DNA of 64,000 bases, taken from NCBI GenBank assembly GCA_032622095.1, contig CP136062.1, forward strand, positions 38,748,918 through 38,812,917. Reading direction: 5' to 3'. Origin of the DNA: Siphonodentalium dalli. Its lineage: Eukaryota > Mollusca > Scaphopoda > Gadilida > Siphonodentaliidae. Both the position numbers and the translations under genes were made by a program. Shown piece by piece: positions 1 to 11,360 of this stretch (positions are counted from its first letter, which is position 1; each line of letters starts with the position of its first letter). The notes beneath the pieces were generated by a model that was not told the DNA's origin, did no database searches, and saw only the letters and a list, made by a program, of their open reading frames with translations.

Positions 1-690
1 AATGGAATAAGGGTAGGATCATGTAATAAAGAGACGTATCAATCTATTGAGTTTGACTAAGATTTTGATGACACCTGGTTATCAAATCTCCAGATACAGA
101 TACTTTAATGATACAGATACTTTAATGAAATGTCCCAGTGCTCTGTTCATTGTGCTATATACTGGCTAATAATAATCAGTTTAAACGAAATGTTGCTATG
201 CTCTATATCAAATGCATGTGCCCGACACAGAATGATATTTTGAGTTTTTGTATGTTAGGCGATGAGTCTGTTCTAAACATGAATGATATCCTCTGTATTT
301 TGGGCAGATATAACATTGTCAGATGTCAGTATTGGAGGATCCTGAAAAGTAATGTGCCACTGACTCCGTTTTCTTTTATCTCAGACATTATAATCGACGG
401 CACACTGTGACCACAATTGTTGAACAGGCCTTATATGCATTTCCATATCTCTTGTAACTTTTGTGTGGAAACTATATTGAATGGGGCAGACTCAATTGTC
501 TTATAATATTAAATTGAGCTATTCTAGTATTTTAACATGCACCATTATCTTCCTCGCAAAATGTTACCACAGTTTGAACGCATTGGTGTTACCTCGATTG
601 TACCCGTGAAGTTATATATAGATCACATACAGACATACATATATTTGCAAATATATCTAGGCACCAAAATTAATGTGACATTTTACGTAC
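1..690 (+). repeat. Dispersed direct repeat RA, copy 1
   Basis: About 650 bp from position 27 is repeated in the same orientation at 1925-2575, with many substitutions and small indels. Its first part is repeated again at 63861-64000. Shared landmarks are the stretch around GACACCTGGTTATCA, the run near 220-300, and the segment around ACCATTATCTTCCTCG at about 540. The ORF at 138-410 lies wholly within this repeat and is broken in the second copy, so I do not treat it as a gene. The repeat is presumably part of a long transposon whose other parts are at 1577-1924 and 62994-63340. Confidence 0.75.
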
Positions 691-1130
691 GATTTGATTC
701 CTCGTATTAAACATAAATATGTATAAGTTTGGTGCTAATCGGCGACTAAACAATTTTGTTTTATCAAATTGAGTGCCCACCCACAACATCTCGCACACAA
801 ACAACACCAATATAGCGTCTTTAAATCACATGATTTGATTCCTCATATATCGTGTATAAGAATGTGTATCAATTTGGTGCAAATTGGCGCTAAAATGATA
901 TCAATGTTGGTGCCGCTCTCCCTTTCAGTACACCCCTGTACAACAAATTACTACTTTCAACAAGGTTATTCTACATTTGTGTTTGATCACCCTACTGGAG
1001 TGTTTCACATCGTTTTACGTGAAGATCTGCTATAGATGAGGCCCACAACCTGGCTGCCGAAAGTCAAATACATGGAACACATCTAGTTTTAGGTTGATAC
1101 TTGTGTAACTATTCCCCAGGTCATGTCAAA
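690..1130. repeat. Degenerate ~145-bp tandem repeat, short block
   Basis: Two or more monomers of the array described at 2546-4400 are visible here. Each carries a motif like ACGATTTGATTCCTCGTAT, followed by a segment like GTATCAATTTGGTG and then GGCGCTAAA. Motif starts near 689 and 831 give a spacing of about 142 bp. The block follows repeat RA directly, in the same order as at 2546, so RA and the monomers probably belong to one larger unit. Confidence 0.6.
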
Positions 1131-1135
1131 CGTTG

Positions 1136-1576
1136 AAGGCCCATTTAATTTTCGAGTCTCTGATTATTTTTTGTATAGTGCTTTGATATACGGTTTAAAT
1201 GACAATCTATGCCATGAAATACTATTAAAATACTATTAATTCGTCACAATTTGAAACGTCTGTCTCAGAAGGTGCCCATAGAGAAATAGAGAAACAGTTG
1301 ATATCATAGAAAGATTCCCCCCGTTATGGATCCCATATTGCAACATAATTCAAACTAAAAAATGTGTTTTCAATGGAAGGGGGTAACTCTATCTTTAAGA
1401 TATATCCCCCTCCATTGAAAATAATACTTTGCACTGCAAAACAGATGAAACTTAAGCACATAAACAGGTCGGTAACTCAACAAAAACATGTTCAGTTTAT
1501 TACACCGAATAAGTTGATAATGCAATATTGTGACGCTTCCTCGTTCAAATGGTATATAATATGGCATATATTTTAT
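1136..1576 (+). mobile_element. Truncated TIR element, family T1 (AAGGCCCA terminus)
   Basis: The left terminus AAGGCCCATTTAATTTTCGA matches both ends of the full copy at 5901-6360. The interior, with its GGGGGTAACTCTATCTTTAA segment, matches that copy in inverse orientation. The right terminus is missing: the element stops abruptly where the CTAGCAGGGTTACCC repeat begins. Small ORFs on both strands here are by-products. Confidence 0.65.
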
Positions 1577-1924
1577 ACTAGCAGGGTTACCCTGCGTTGC
1601 CCAGGTTAACGTGGTGTGAAACCCTTTGCATATTGTGGATATCTGGTGGAATAGAGGATACTTTTGTTCAAAGCGTTACACATATTGTCATAAATTATAT
1701 ATCCAAAATACCATCACAAAACATGATTCTTACACACGGAATATAAGTAGTAGCTCACCTTGTCGGATCGGAGCGATTGTCATTTTGTTTATCGCGATTA
1801 ATATGTCCCACCAATAAAGAACCATTTATTTATTTACAACTGCGTATACTTCAGACGTTATAACATGAACATCATAAACACATTAGTTCGCAAAAATAAA
1901 AGATGACAATTAGGTTTTACATAG
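1577..1924 (+). repeat. Dispersed repeat with TAGCAGGGTTACC start, copy 1
   Basis: About 345 bp is repeated at 62994-63340 at high similarity. It begins CTAGCAGGGTTACCC, followed by GCGTTGCCCAGG. The segment near TTGTCGGATCGGAGCGATTG and the AATAAAGAACTATTTATTT region are shared. In this copy it runs directly into repeat RA at 1925. In the other copy about 520 bp of extra sequence intervenes. Confidence 0.7.
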
Positions 1925-2545
1925 AGATGTATCAATCAATCTAGTGGGTTTGACTAAGATTTTGAGGACACCTGGTTATCATATCTCCATGAAGATACAG
2001 ATGTTTTAAAGAAATGTCCAGGTGCTCCTCTGTGCATTGTGCTATGTACTGACTAATTATTCTCTGCTTAAAAGAAATGTTTCTATGCAGCTATATCAGC
2101 TACATGTGCCCCGACACAGAGCGAGATTTTGAGTTGTTTATTATGTTAGGCGATGAGTCTTCTAAAATATGAAAGATATCCTCTGTATATTGGGCAGATA
2201 TAACCTTGTCAGATGTCAGTATTGGATCCTGATCTGTTTTCTTTCATCTCAGAAGAAATTATATTTGACGGCACACTGTGACCACTATTGTTGAACGGGC
2301 CTTCTATAAATTTCCATATCTCTTGTAATTTTTTTGTGGAAAATATATTGAATGGGCAAACTAAATTGTGTTATAATATTAACATGAGCTATTCTAATAT
2401 TTTAACATGTACCATTATCTTCCTCGTAAAAGGTTACCACTATTAGAACGCCTTGGTACCACCTCGATTGTACCCCGTGAAGTTATATATAGAACAAATA
2501 GACATATATTTGCAAATATATCTAGGCCCCAAATGTGACGTTTTT
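1925..2545 (+). repeat. Dispersed direct repeat RA, copy 2
   Basis: This is a second, diverged copy of 27-690 in the same orientation, starting at ATGTATCAATCAATCTAGTG. Indels have destroyed the reading frame that is open in copy 1. That argues against a coding role. Confidence 0.75.
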
Positions 2546-4400
2546 AATACACACGATTTGATTCCTCGTATCATTTGAGAAGAACGTGTATGAATTTGAT
2601 GTTAATTGGCACTAAACATATTTCTATCAGTTGTGGTGACCAGCCCGTCCCTATCTCGGCTCAAGCGGTGCCACATTTGACATCATTAAACCACAAACTT
2701 AGCTCAGTATAGAGATTAGTATATATAAAATTGTTGAAAATTGGCGAGTATACAAATTGGTATCAAATTTAGGGTCCCATAACTCTAACCCAAATGATAC
2801 CAATTTGGCGTCATTAAATTACACGATTAGATTCCTCGTATCACGAAGAAGAATATCTATCAAGTCTGGTGGAAATCGGCGCTAAACATATTGTTTATCT
2901 ATTTCTGTGTCTCTCGCCCTCTGTGGACCCCTGTCTCGAATGTCACCACGTTTGACATCTTTAAACCACACAATTAGACTCTTGATATCATGGAGATAAA
3001 TATTTATAAGTTTGGTGCTAATCGGGGACTAAACCCTTTTTTTTATCAAAGTTATGCCCATCCCACACCCACACCATCTCTCACACAAACAGCACCAATA
3101 TAGCGTCTTTAAATCACATGATTGAATTCCTCGTGCCATGGATAAGAACGTGTATCAATTTGGTGGATTTTGGCGCTAAAATTATTTTTATCAATGTTGT
3201 TGCCCCTCATCCTTTCTCGAATGACGCTACTTTTGACAGCAGTAAGCTTGTATAAGTTTTTGTATAAAATTGGCGAGTATACAAATTCGTATCAAATTTA
3301 TTGCCCCCATATCTCTCATCCAAACGGCACCAATTTGGCTTATCGAAACCACACGATTAGTCTTTCTCGTATCACGGAGAATATGTATCAATCTGGTGGA
3401 AATAAGCGCTAAACATATTGTTGATCTTTTTTGTGTTCCTCTCACCCTCTATGCATCCTGACTCGAATGGCCCCACTTGTGAGAGCTTGTGGCATCCTTA
3501 AACCACACAATTAGACTCCTGATATCATGGAGATGATTATTGATAAATCTGGTAAACCAATTTTGGTTAAATTTAGTGCCCACTAACCCTCATCTCTCAC
3601 ACAAACATAGCATCTTGAAATCACACGATCAGACTCTTCGTATTATGGATAAGAACGTGTATCACTTTGGTGGAAATTGACGTTAAAATTATTGCGTATC
3701 AATGCGTACCCTCTCCCATTCAGTTCAACCCTGATTCGAATAACGCCACTATTGACAGATTTAAGCTACACCATTAGACTCCCCATACCATGGGGATGAT
3801 ATTGTATATGTGTGGCGGCAATCGGCGACTAAACCCATTCCTATCAAATTGAGTGCCCCTCCCACAATATTTCGTCCAAACGACAGCAATTTGGACTTGG
3901 CGTCTTTAAATAGCACACTTAAGAGCTGACCTTAGATGCCTACAATCGCTAGAGATTTCGCATTCATACTGCAATTAGTTTCGGAGTATTCATTGTATCA
4001 CGGAGAAGAATATATATAAATTGTGGACATCCGCGCTAAAATTAGTTTTATCAATTTACCCCCTTCGGTGTGCCCTGACGCGAAAGGCGCCACGTTTGGC
4101 ATGTTTAAACAACTCCATTAGATTCATCATATCATGGGAATTATAATAAAAAAATTCCGTGGCAATCGGCGGCAAAACAAATTTCTACCCCTCCCCTTTT
4201 TCTGCCCCTGACAACGGCGTCACTTTGGAAAATTCTAACCTACACCATTATCTTTCTCGTAATAAGTTACCCCTAGTAGACCGTTTGGTGCAATCTAGAT
4301 GGTCCCTCGGCGCTAAACTTAGTTGATAAATTTTGGTGCCACTCCCCCCTTCTGTGCATCCCAGACTCGAATGGCGCCACTTTTGATGTATTTAAACTAT
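2546..4400. repeat. Degenerate ~145-bp tandem repeat array
   Basis: Monomers share a module like CACACGATTAGATTCCTCG (often followed by TATCACGGAGAA), then GTATCAATTTGGTGGAAAT, GGCGCTAAA and a C-rich stretch. Module starts are near 2551, 2821, 2970, 3118, 3350, 3506, 3624, 3765, 4111 and 4235. The most regular spacings are 141-156 bp. Alternate monomers look more alike (GGCGACTAAACC versus GGCGCTAAAAT), suggesting a two-monomer ~290-bp unit. Divergence is high, so this is an old array. Short ORFs here are chance. Confidence 0.65.
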
Positions 4401-5575
4401 CTATTGCATATGGGTCTCTTCTGACGTCATTGTTATGTTTTGTCTCACTATAACTGAGGACTAACGAGTGTATACGTTTCTATAATTTATTATACAATAC
4501 TCCCTAAGCGCGACTGCTTTTATATATAGCAGAGAACCAGGAGCACGTGTTAGTGCAGCATGCTAACAAGTCATGAATATTAATGAGGTTGTATAGTAGA
4601 AGATGGAGATGTCCCGATAAATAACACCTCCCCGTTTTAACGAAAGATAGAGCGACAGTATGTCAAAGAGGAAAGATACATACATGGAAGGTGATACATC
4701 GAGATGTTGCCTCATTCAATTTACAGTTTAGTACATCCCACTTCTGACACCATGTTTTGTTTTGTCTCTCTATAACTGAGGACTAACGAGCGTATACGTT
4801 TCTATAATTTATTATACAATGTTCCCTAAGCGCGCGCCACTGGTTTTATAGCAGAGAAGCTGGAGCACGTGTTAGTGCAGCATGAAAACGATTCATGAAT
4901 ATTAATGAGTTAGTATAGTAGAAGATGGAGATGTCCCGATATACATGTATAACATATCCTCGTTTTTACGAAAGATAGAGCGACAGTATCCTAAAGAGGA
5001 AAGATACAAAAATGGAAGGTGATTCATCGAAATGTTGCCTCATTCAATTTACAGTTTAGTACATCCCACTTCTGACACCAGGTTATGTTTTGTCTCTCAA
5101 TAACTGAGGACTAACGAGTGTATACGTTTCTATAATTTATTATACAATGTTCCCTAAGCGCGCGACTGTTTTTATAGCAGAGATGCTGGAGCACGTGTTA
5201 GTGCAGCATGCAAACGATTCATGAATATTAATGAGTTAGTGTAGTATAGAAGATGGAGATGTCCCGATATATAACAGTCATCATTGACCAAAATTTGGGT
5301 TTATACACCGTTACTATATATCGATGCTGATTGGCTATTCGCAAGAGCTGACATAATACAAAATGTTATCGCCCCAGTGAGTTATATTTTCTGACATTTG
5401 CTACTGAAAGGCAAAATCCGCCGTCTATCTATATCTTTGTTTGCGAATGTCTGTCTGTCTTCTATTCACGGGGGACCATCTAGATGTCACCAAAGGGGTC
5501 TAACATGGGTAACTATTTACGAGGAAGATAATGGTGCGGGTTAGAATTTTCTAAAATGACGCTGTAACAGCGGTA
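4198..5575. repeat. Inverted arms flanking a tandem triplet
   Basis: About 100 bp at 4205-4300 (GCGTCACTTTGGAAAATTCT through ATCTAGATGGTCCC) reappears as its reverse complement at 5470-5575. The tandem triplet at 4430-5275 lies between the arms. The same arm sequence is related to segments near 540, 2401 and 36900, so the arm is itself a dispersed repeat. Confidence 0.6.
4430..5275. repeat. ~325-bp tandem repeat, three copies
   Basis: The landmark AACTGAGGACTAACGAG occurs at 4452, 4774 and 5102, giving periods of 322 and 328 bp. Each unit also carries GGAGCACGTGTTAGTGCAGC and ATGAATATTAATGAG in the same order. Units 1 and 2 are complete. Unit 3 stops after the GATGTCCCGATATATAAC segment. Similarity between units is high, so this duplication is younger than the degenerate array to its left. 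Confidence 0.8.
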
Positions 5576-5900
5576 CTCGGTCCAAGATCAGCATCATTCA
5601 AACCGATATACCATGCTGCTGTAGTCCGAGAAGACTTGGTCTACTGGGCGACAAAAACATTCATCTGAATGAATGAAAATAGGTTCAACTGTTTCAACCA
5701 TTGCTCTGTTGTCGGCGATACCCTCCGGTCGGCGATACCGAGTTAACGGGTGGTGGTGAGAACATTCAACACTAGACGAAATGTGATGTTTTCAGATTTG
5801 GCGATTTCATGTAGTTTCCATGTATCGAATATACGTCACATTTACGATGCGTTTATTCTTTTATTAGCAGTTTCTGTATTCTTCACGTTTTATTGGGTCT
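5576..5900. other. No recognisable gene or repeat
   Basis: I see no convincing coding potential and no clear copy of this stretch elsewhere in the window. Confidence 0.5.
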
Positions 5901-6360
5901 AAAGGCCCACTTAATTTTCGAACCTCCAGATTACTTTATATAAAATATATGCTATATTATATATCATTTTAAAACTCCAAGACATTGTATTATCAACTTA
6001 TCCGGTGTAATAACATGTGGTCATGTTTTTGTTGAGTTGCCAACGCGTTTTGTCATAAAGATTGAAGTAAAAATCAGTATTATTTCCAATGCAGGGGGAA
6101 TAACTCTATATATTAAAGATAGAGTTCTTCCCCTTTCATTGAAAAAGTTTGAATTCCCTTGCGTTATGTGTGCCAGAAAGGGGGGGGGGGGTCTTTAGCA
6201 GTTTTCTATTTCTCTGTGGGCATCTTCTGTGACACAGATGTTTCAAATAGTGATGAATTATAGCATTTTAATCATATTTTATGGCATAGATTGTTATTAA
6301 AACCGAATATAAGTAACTATACAAAAAATAATCGGCGACTCGAAAATTGAGTGAGCCTTT
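5901..6360. mobile_element. TIR element, family T1, full-length copy
   Basis: The termini AAAGGCCCACTTAATTTTCG and (inverted) GGCTCACTCAATTTTCGA define an approximately 460-bp element. It has internal partial symmetry and a run of 12 G near 6180. It is an inverse-orientation relative of 1136-1576. More distant members lie at 27082-27509 and 37141-37284. There is no coding capacity, so it is a non-autonomous (MITE-like) element. Confidence 0.65.
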
Positions 6361-6439
6361 AAATCCCAAGTATTCGCCTACATCTGGATGCTATTCTGGC
6401 ACATCATATCTCACTATCAATGTATTAATCCTTTCAATG

Positions 6440-6714
6440 CCACGGGCCGATCACGTCGGCCCTAATTTATGGTCTGTAAAAAAAACAAAAAGCAAACAAA
6501 CTGGATAAAACCTTAGGGGCATGTTACAACTCAAAACTATCACCAAGAATTCATAGTAATAAGTTTGATGCCCATGATAAACGTAAGATTCCCTGGCACT
6601 AAACCTACAAAATAAGTCTGTTAAAGAATATAAGAAAAAAATATTAAAATTGTACAAAATTCTAAAAAATAATAACTGACGAAAAATTGTTAGGCCAATG
6701 CATTATCTTATATA
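6440..6714 (-). mobile_element. Remnant of GTGACCC/palindrome element, left side of LINE
   Basis: The segment with AACAAACTGGATAAAACCTT and TTTGTAGG (inverse) matches 41100-41335 and 60230-60420, which are internal parts of palindrome-bearing elements. At 6694-6714 it carries the start of the palindromic module (GCCAATGCATTATCTTATAT). The LINE then interrupts the module, and its remainder resumes at 9837. Confidence 0.7.
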
Positions 6715-6905
6715 GATAGATAGATAGATCTTTATTGCGCGACCACAAACAAATACATTTGGGTATGGCAATATACATGTACATGTACACATACAGAAAA
6801 TAAAGAAAACAAACATATAACATGGTATGGTAATCAATGGGCAATATACAAGCATAAATTCTGAAATATAAAGTTCTTGTCTAGCATTGGCCCGTTATTG
6901 TCACA

Positions 6906-8866
6906 TTATTCGCGTCTTAAATAAGAAGCTGTCTGAATAAAATTACTGAGGGCCCTATTACAAAGTCGATCATCAACTGCAAAAAGTATACGTAGTTTGG
7001 CGTTAGCGTCAAGTTCCATGAAATTTGTTGTAATTTGTTCCATTGTTTCATATAGCAATATCCGTTGGATATTATATCGAGGACAGTGTATTATAAAATG
7101 TTCCTCGTCCTCAACGACGCCTGTGTGACACTGTTTACATACACGGTCCAGTCTGAGGGTAATAGGCTTAGTGTATCGGCCGCGTTCAATTTCTAGATTA
7201 TGGCAGCTGGTCACTAATTTAGAGATCACTTTACGGCCACCTCGCGGTAAATTTCTGAGGTAATTTGATAGCTCGTATGTGTCAGCCGGTTTTAATTTGG
7301 ATATGAATTTTACCTTAATATTCTCAGTGGGTTTTCCATAAATATCACTGACTTTCCATGAACTGGCATATTTTTCTTTCATGGTTTGGAGAAAATTGTT
7401 GGAAAACGTTTGTCGGTCTATATTACGCGGGTTTTCATATACGTTTTGAAAGCCATATGTAACCATGATTTTCCGGATACAGTTAAGCCATGTGCAATTA
7501 GTCCATGTTTTCATTTCTGCCAGACATTTGGCCGGCAGTCTATTCGTGTCCATATTTTCTAGACGGAGCCAAAATTTTACCATATCTCTCAGGATATCTA
7601 GTCTTATTGGAAATCTCCCCAGCTCCGCAAGTGCGGCTACATTTGTTGCAGTTTTACTGATACCGAGGAGATTTTTTGCATAGTTTAGGTGAAATTTCTC
7701 TATTTCATTTGACTGTCTATTAACTGTCTCGTCACCCCATGTCTCGGATGCGTAGGTGAGGATCGGTTTAACACATGTGTCAAATAGTTTTGTTGATACT
7801 TCGACAGGTAAATCGTGATCAAGACTTGAGCGCAATTTGAAAAGTGCTCTTGATGCTCTGTTTTTTAGATCCAATATAGCATGTGTCATTTTGCCGGAAG
7901 CAAAGAATTTAATACCAAGATATGTATATGACTGTGTCGATTCAAGACTTTGGTTGCCGAAGGTAAATGTTGGTTTTGAGATATGTTGACCCCCAGCATG
8001 AAAAACAAGAGTTTTTGTTTTAGAACTGTTCAGGGTAATTTGCCATTCCCGACAGTATTTATGTAATGAATTTAGCATTGTCTGGAGGCCACCGGGGCTT
8101 TCTGAAATCAAAACAAGATCATCGGCATACATCAAGCACGGGACTTCTTCGCCGAAAACATTTGGGGCGTCTGATTTGCTTTCGAGTAGGATCGAAGCAA
8201 TTTCATCTATGAATATATTGAAAAATAAAGGGCTTAAATTATTTCCCTGCATCAATCCCACTGCTCCCTGGAATTTGTCTGTTAAACTATTTATCCCACA
8301 TTGGACACTAGTTGTATATTCAGTGATTATCTTTTTAACTGTGGTATATACTGTACCACCCACACCCAATTTGATTAGTTTATACAGCAAACCTTCACGC
8401 CATACTCTATCGAAAGCCTTATTGAAGTCTACGAAACACGTATACAACCTTTTCCGTTTTAGTATAGATTTATTTATGAGTGTTCGTAAAACAAGCGTGT
8501 TATCGGATGTCGTATGATCTTTGCGGAAACCTGCTTGAAATTTCGAAGGTATACCCTTATGTTGAAAAAACGAAGTTAGCCGATTAAGCAGTATATCAGC
8601 ATATATTTTACCCAATACACTGGTAATGGTGATCCCGCGAAGGTCGTTTGGTGTTGTTGGGTGTTTACATTTTGGTATAGGAATTATGAAACCCTCAAGC
8701 CATTCTTCAGGGAAATCTCCATTTGTAAGTAGTCGTTTAAATTTTTTTTTTAAAATAGGTATGAGCTGATCTTTAACGCTTTTTATCATATCTGGTTTAA
8801 TACAATCAAGGCCTTCAGCCTTGCCATTAGCTAGTCTCGTGATCGCGTGCCTGATTTCTAATTCGG
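6906..8866 (-). pseudogene. LINE reverse transcriptase and C-terminal domain
   Basis: This frame encodes the polymerase that copies LINE RNA at the nicked target. The longest ATG-started reading is 627 residues, but the conserved frame continues upstream of that ATG to about 8866. Visible RT motifs are FVDFNKAFD (residues 119-127), a GLMQGNNLSPLFFN-like block (178-191) and the catalytic YADD (221-224). Near the C terminus there is a CKQC...H...C arrangement following an RVCKQCHTG segment. No RNase H domain is visible. The frame is joined to the endonuclease frame at 8869 by a frameshift and a TAG stop, so the original single ORF2 is broken. I do not assign a clade. Confidence 0.85.
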
Positions 8867-9836
8867 AATTTCATAGTCAAGGTCAGTTATATCTCGCGCC
8901 CGTTCTTCTAATATTGGAAGTTCTGCGAGAACGGTCTGTTTGAATAACTGGTCAGTGTCTGCAGTCAAACTGCCTAGATTTTTTAAATGATCATATAGTT
9001 CTTTTGGGTGAAAGTTAGTACCTGCAAAATTGGGCCTGCCATTAGATTCATGTTTTAATTCATCAATAATAGCCCAATATCGTGAAGGTGATTTATTTTC
9101 CATCCCCACAAGAGTGTGATATTTATCGAGTCTAAATGATTTTCGTTTGGAATTTAAAAACTTTCGATACTGCTTCTTCAAATTAAAATAACGCCCACGA
9201 ATGATGAGGTCTTGTTGGTTGTCATTTAGGCATTTAACAGAGCGAGTCAACTGACGTTTCAGTTCAGCACATTTATGATCGTACCAGGGTTTACTGGCAT
9301 GTATATTGTGTTTTCGTCTGTGTTGTGTAGATTGTCGTTTGAGGGACCTAGAAGCAACAATATGCATTATAGCATTGAGTTTGGAGACAAGTACTTTTGA
9401 AGAGCTTTCTTCATCTTCAAATATTTTTCGCAAATTGACCTGTACATCTGGTGTGTTAAACTCTTCCCTAAACCGAAATGAGGCCAGTTCATCCCATTTA
9501 AATCGCAGTGGTTTCGCATGCAAAGGAAAGGTCTCATGCTGTTCAGAGTCAGTAATTGAAGAGCCAATGTTTAAGATAAACCAGCATTGACAATGGTCAG
9601 ATAAAATAGTCAATGGGTTCACATGAAAGAACGGTATTCGATCAAAGAGAGCTTGGCTACCTATTACATAATCTACTACACTACTCCCTGCGGGTTGATA
9701 GGAGGTGAAGTTACCAAGAAAATCTCCCGCAGTGCGGCCATCCACTATCCTCATGCTGGAGTCCATGCAAAGTTTAATGAGGTCTCTGCCTCGCGTGTTA
9801 ATCTTATTATCTCTACAGCGCCTACATGGCAATTGA
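8858..9836 (-). pseudogene. LINE endonuclease C-terminal half and linker
   Basis: Residues encoded just inside the LINE (GRDLIKLC, then GRTAGDFLGNFTSYQ, GSSVVDYVI and SDHCQCWF) match the last third of APE-type LINE endonucleases. They include the conserved serine-aspartate-histidine end. A long linker toward the RT follows. The ORF technically starts at 9871, but its first ~13 residues come from the flanking palindromic module, not the LINE. The stop at 8858-8860 follows the frameshift and is not the natural end. The N-terminal catalytic half of the nuclease is absent. Confidence 0.8.
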
Positions 9837-9884
9837 GTATATATGCGAGGCGACATATGGTCGACTCGCATATATGAGAGAATG
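9837..9884 (-). repeat. Right part of the palindromic module split by the LINE
   Basis: TATATATGCGAGGCGACATA and the rest, to GAGAGAATG, complete the module begun at 6694. The expected continuation GCATTGGCACAGGG is interrupted by the foldback element. CACAGGGTAT resumes at 10889. Confidence 0.8.
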
Positions 9885-10888
9885 TAGTAACTGACGAGTT
9901 TTGTGGTAGCTCACGAGTTATGTAGCAACAATCGACGAGTTTTGTGGTAGCTCACGAGTTTTGTGGTAGCTCACGAGTTTTGTAGTAAAATCGACGAGTT
10001 ATGTAGTAATTTGGGTTACGAGTTTTGTAGTAAAATATCGACGAGTTTTGTAGTAAAAAACAAGCTTACGAGTTTTGTAGTAATACTCGTCGAGTTCCGT
10101 AGCAACAATTTTTAGTCAGTTTCACAGGCGGGTTTGGACTTAATACAATCGTATATAGTAAATGCAATGTTTTTTTGTGTAAGTGTTTGTGTGGTGGACG
10201 TTAATGACGTTGTAGCTCAACTTGATGTTGGTCCCTCGCCACTGCTGCTTCGTTTCTCATCAAATCTGAGCCAAACTTCGTACCTAGAAGTACTATGGCC
10301 ATGTTATTAACTTGAACCTGGCCCTCATTACGTCAGACGTCGCGTCCTATTTCTTAATACCATGTTGTATTTGGTGAAATAGAATAAACTATCTATCGTG
10401 GTGGAAAACCAAATGTGGTTCGTCATTTTTCTCTCAGTGCATAATGGATTCGCGGCTTGTGCACTCTAACAAATAAACGCAACCAACAGTAACCGTGAAA
10501 CAAAAGAGAGCGGCGAGTCATGCATGCGTACCATACAGTTATTGTTGCCAATAATCGTTTCACTTTGTTTTTGCAATATAGACAACTCTACGCCACCTCT
10601 TGGTTCTTGGTTCGTTCTTGAGGATACCCATGTGATTTGACAAAGTAACACTCTGCATATTCAATCATAATACATGTAGTTGAAAAATCAAAGAAAAATA
10701 AAACATCGTTAGCTTGTTTTTTACTACAAAACTCGTCGATATTTTACTACAAAACTCGTAACCTGAAATTACTACATAACTCGTCGATTTTACTACAAAA
10801 CTCGTGGGCTACCACAAAACTCGTCGATTGTTACTACATAACTCGTGAGCTACCTCAAAACTCGTCAGTTACTACATAACTCGGCGTA
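9882..10888. mobile_element. Foldback element with arrays of ~20-bp subterminal repeats
   Basis: The left arm (about 9882-10115) holds about 10 units built on ACGAGTTTTGTAGTA. Unit starters alternate between CTCACGAG and ATCGACGAG types. The right arm (about 10715-10888) has about 9 units in inverse orientation (TACTACAAAACTCGT). The ~600 bp between the arms has no recognisable ORF. The element lies in the right arm of the palindromic module, which ends at GAGAATG and resumes at CACAGGG. Such arrays are typical of multiple transposase-binding sites, but that role is inference. Confidence 0.8.
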
Positions 10889-10909
10889 ACACAGGGTATA
10901 TGGGTTGAT

Positions 10910-11245
10910 ACAAAAATCGGACTTGTGTTATTTCGAATATAATTTATACCTATATTGCACGTATATGTGAAATTTAACGCATCCATAATGTGTTATATTT
11001 CGAAAATAAATGCACGTAAATTGCACGTATATTTGAAATTTAAAGCATCCATAAATGTGTTATTTGGTATATAAATTCACACAAACTGCACGCATATTTG
11101 AAATTTAACGCATTCATAAATGTGTTATTTAGAAAATAATTCATCCGTAAATAACACCTATATTTTAAATCGAACGTGCGCGTATTTTCCACGTAAATGT
11201 TGAAGAATACGTGTCCGTAAATACAACGTATTATTAGGTCAATTG
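10910..11245. repeat. ~65-bp tandem repeat upstream of the sulfotransferase
   Basis: About five degenerate units contain TTGCACGTATATTTGAAATT, then TTAACGCATCCATAAATGTG and TTATTT. TGTGTTAT landmarks near 10988, 11054 and 11122 give a period of about 65 bp. The array would lie in the intron before the sulfotransferase exon. Confidence 0.75.
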
Positions 11246-11360
11246 TTTTGGAAATTGACATGATCCGTAATTAAATTCCAAATTTGGTGCAGGGCGGTTG
11301 ACTAATATTCCTGAAAGTTCATGCTGCTTTGAATTGTCTTCTCCTGCTCACTTTCCACAG

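Larger units (their letters stand above)
6711..9836 (-). mobile_element. 5'-truncated APE-type LINE retrotransposon
   Basis: The element encodes the C-terminal part of an apurinic-like endonuclease followed by reverse transcriptase and a terminal CCHC-like motif. Its 3' end on the minus strand is AATAAAG followed by an ATCT repeat, typical of LINEs with short-repeat tails. It sits exactly inside a palindromic module: module bases run up to CTTATATA on the left and restart at TATATATGCGAGG on the right. That suggests a target at TATATA with a short duplication. No ORF1 and no N-terminal endonuclease are present, so it is 5'-truncated, and a frameshift near 8867 makes it inactive. Confidence 0.85.
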
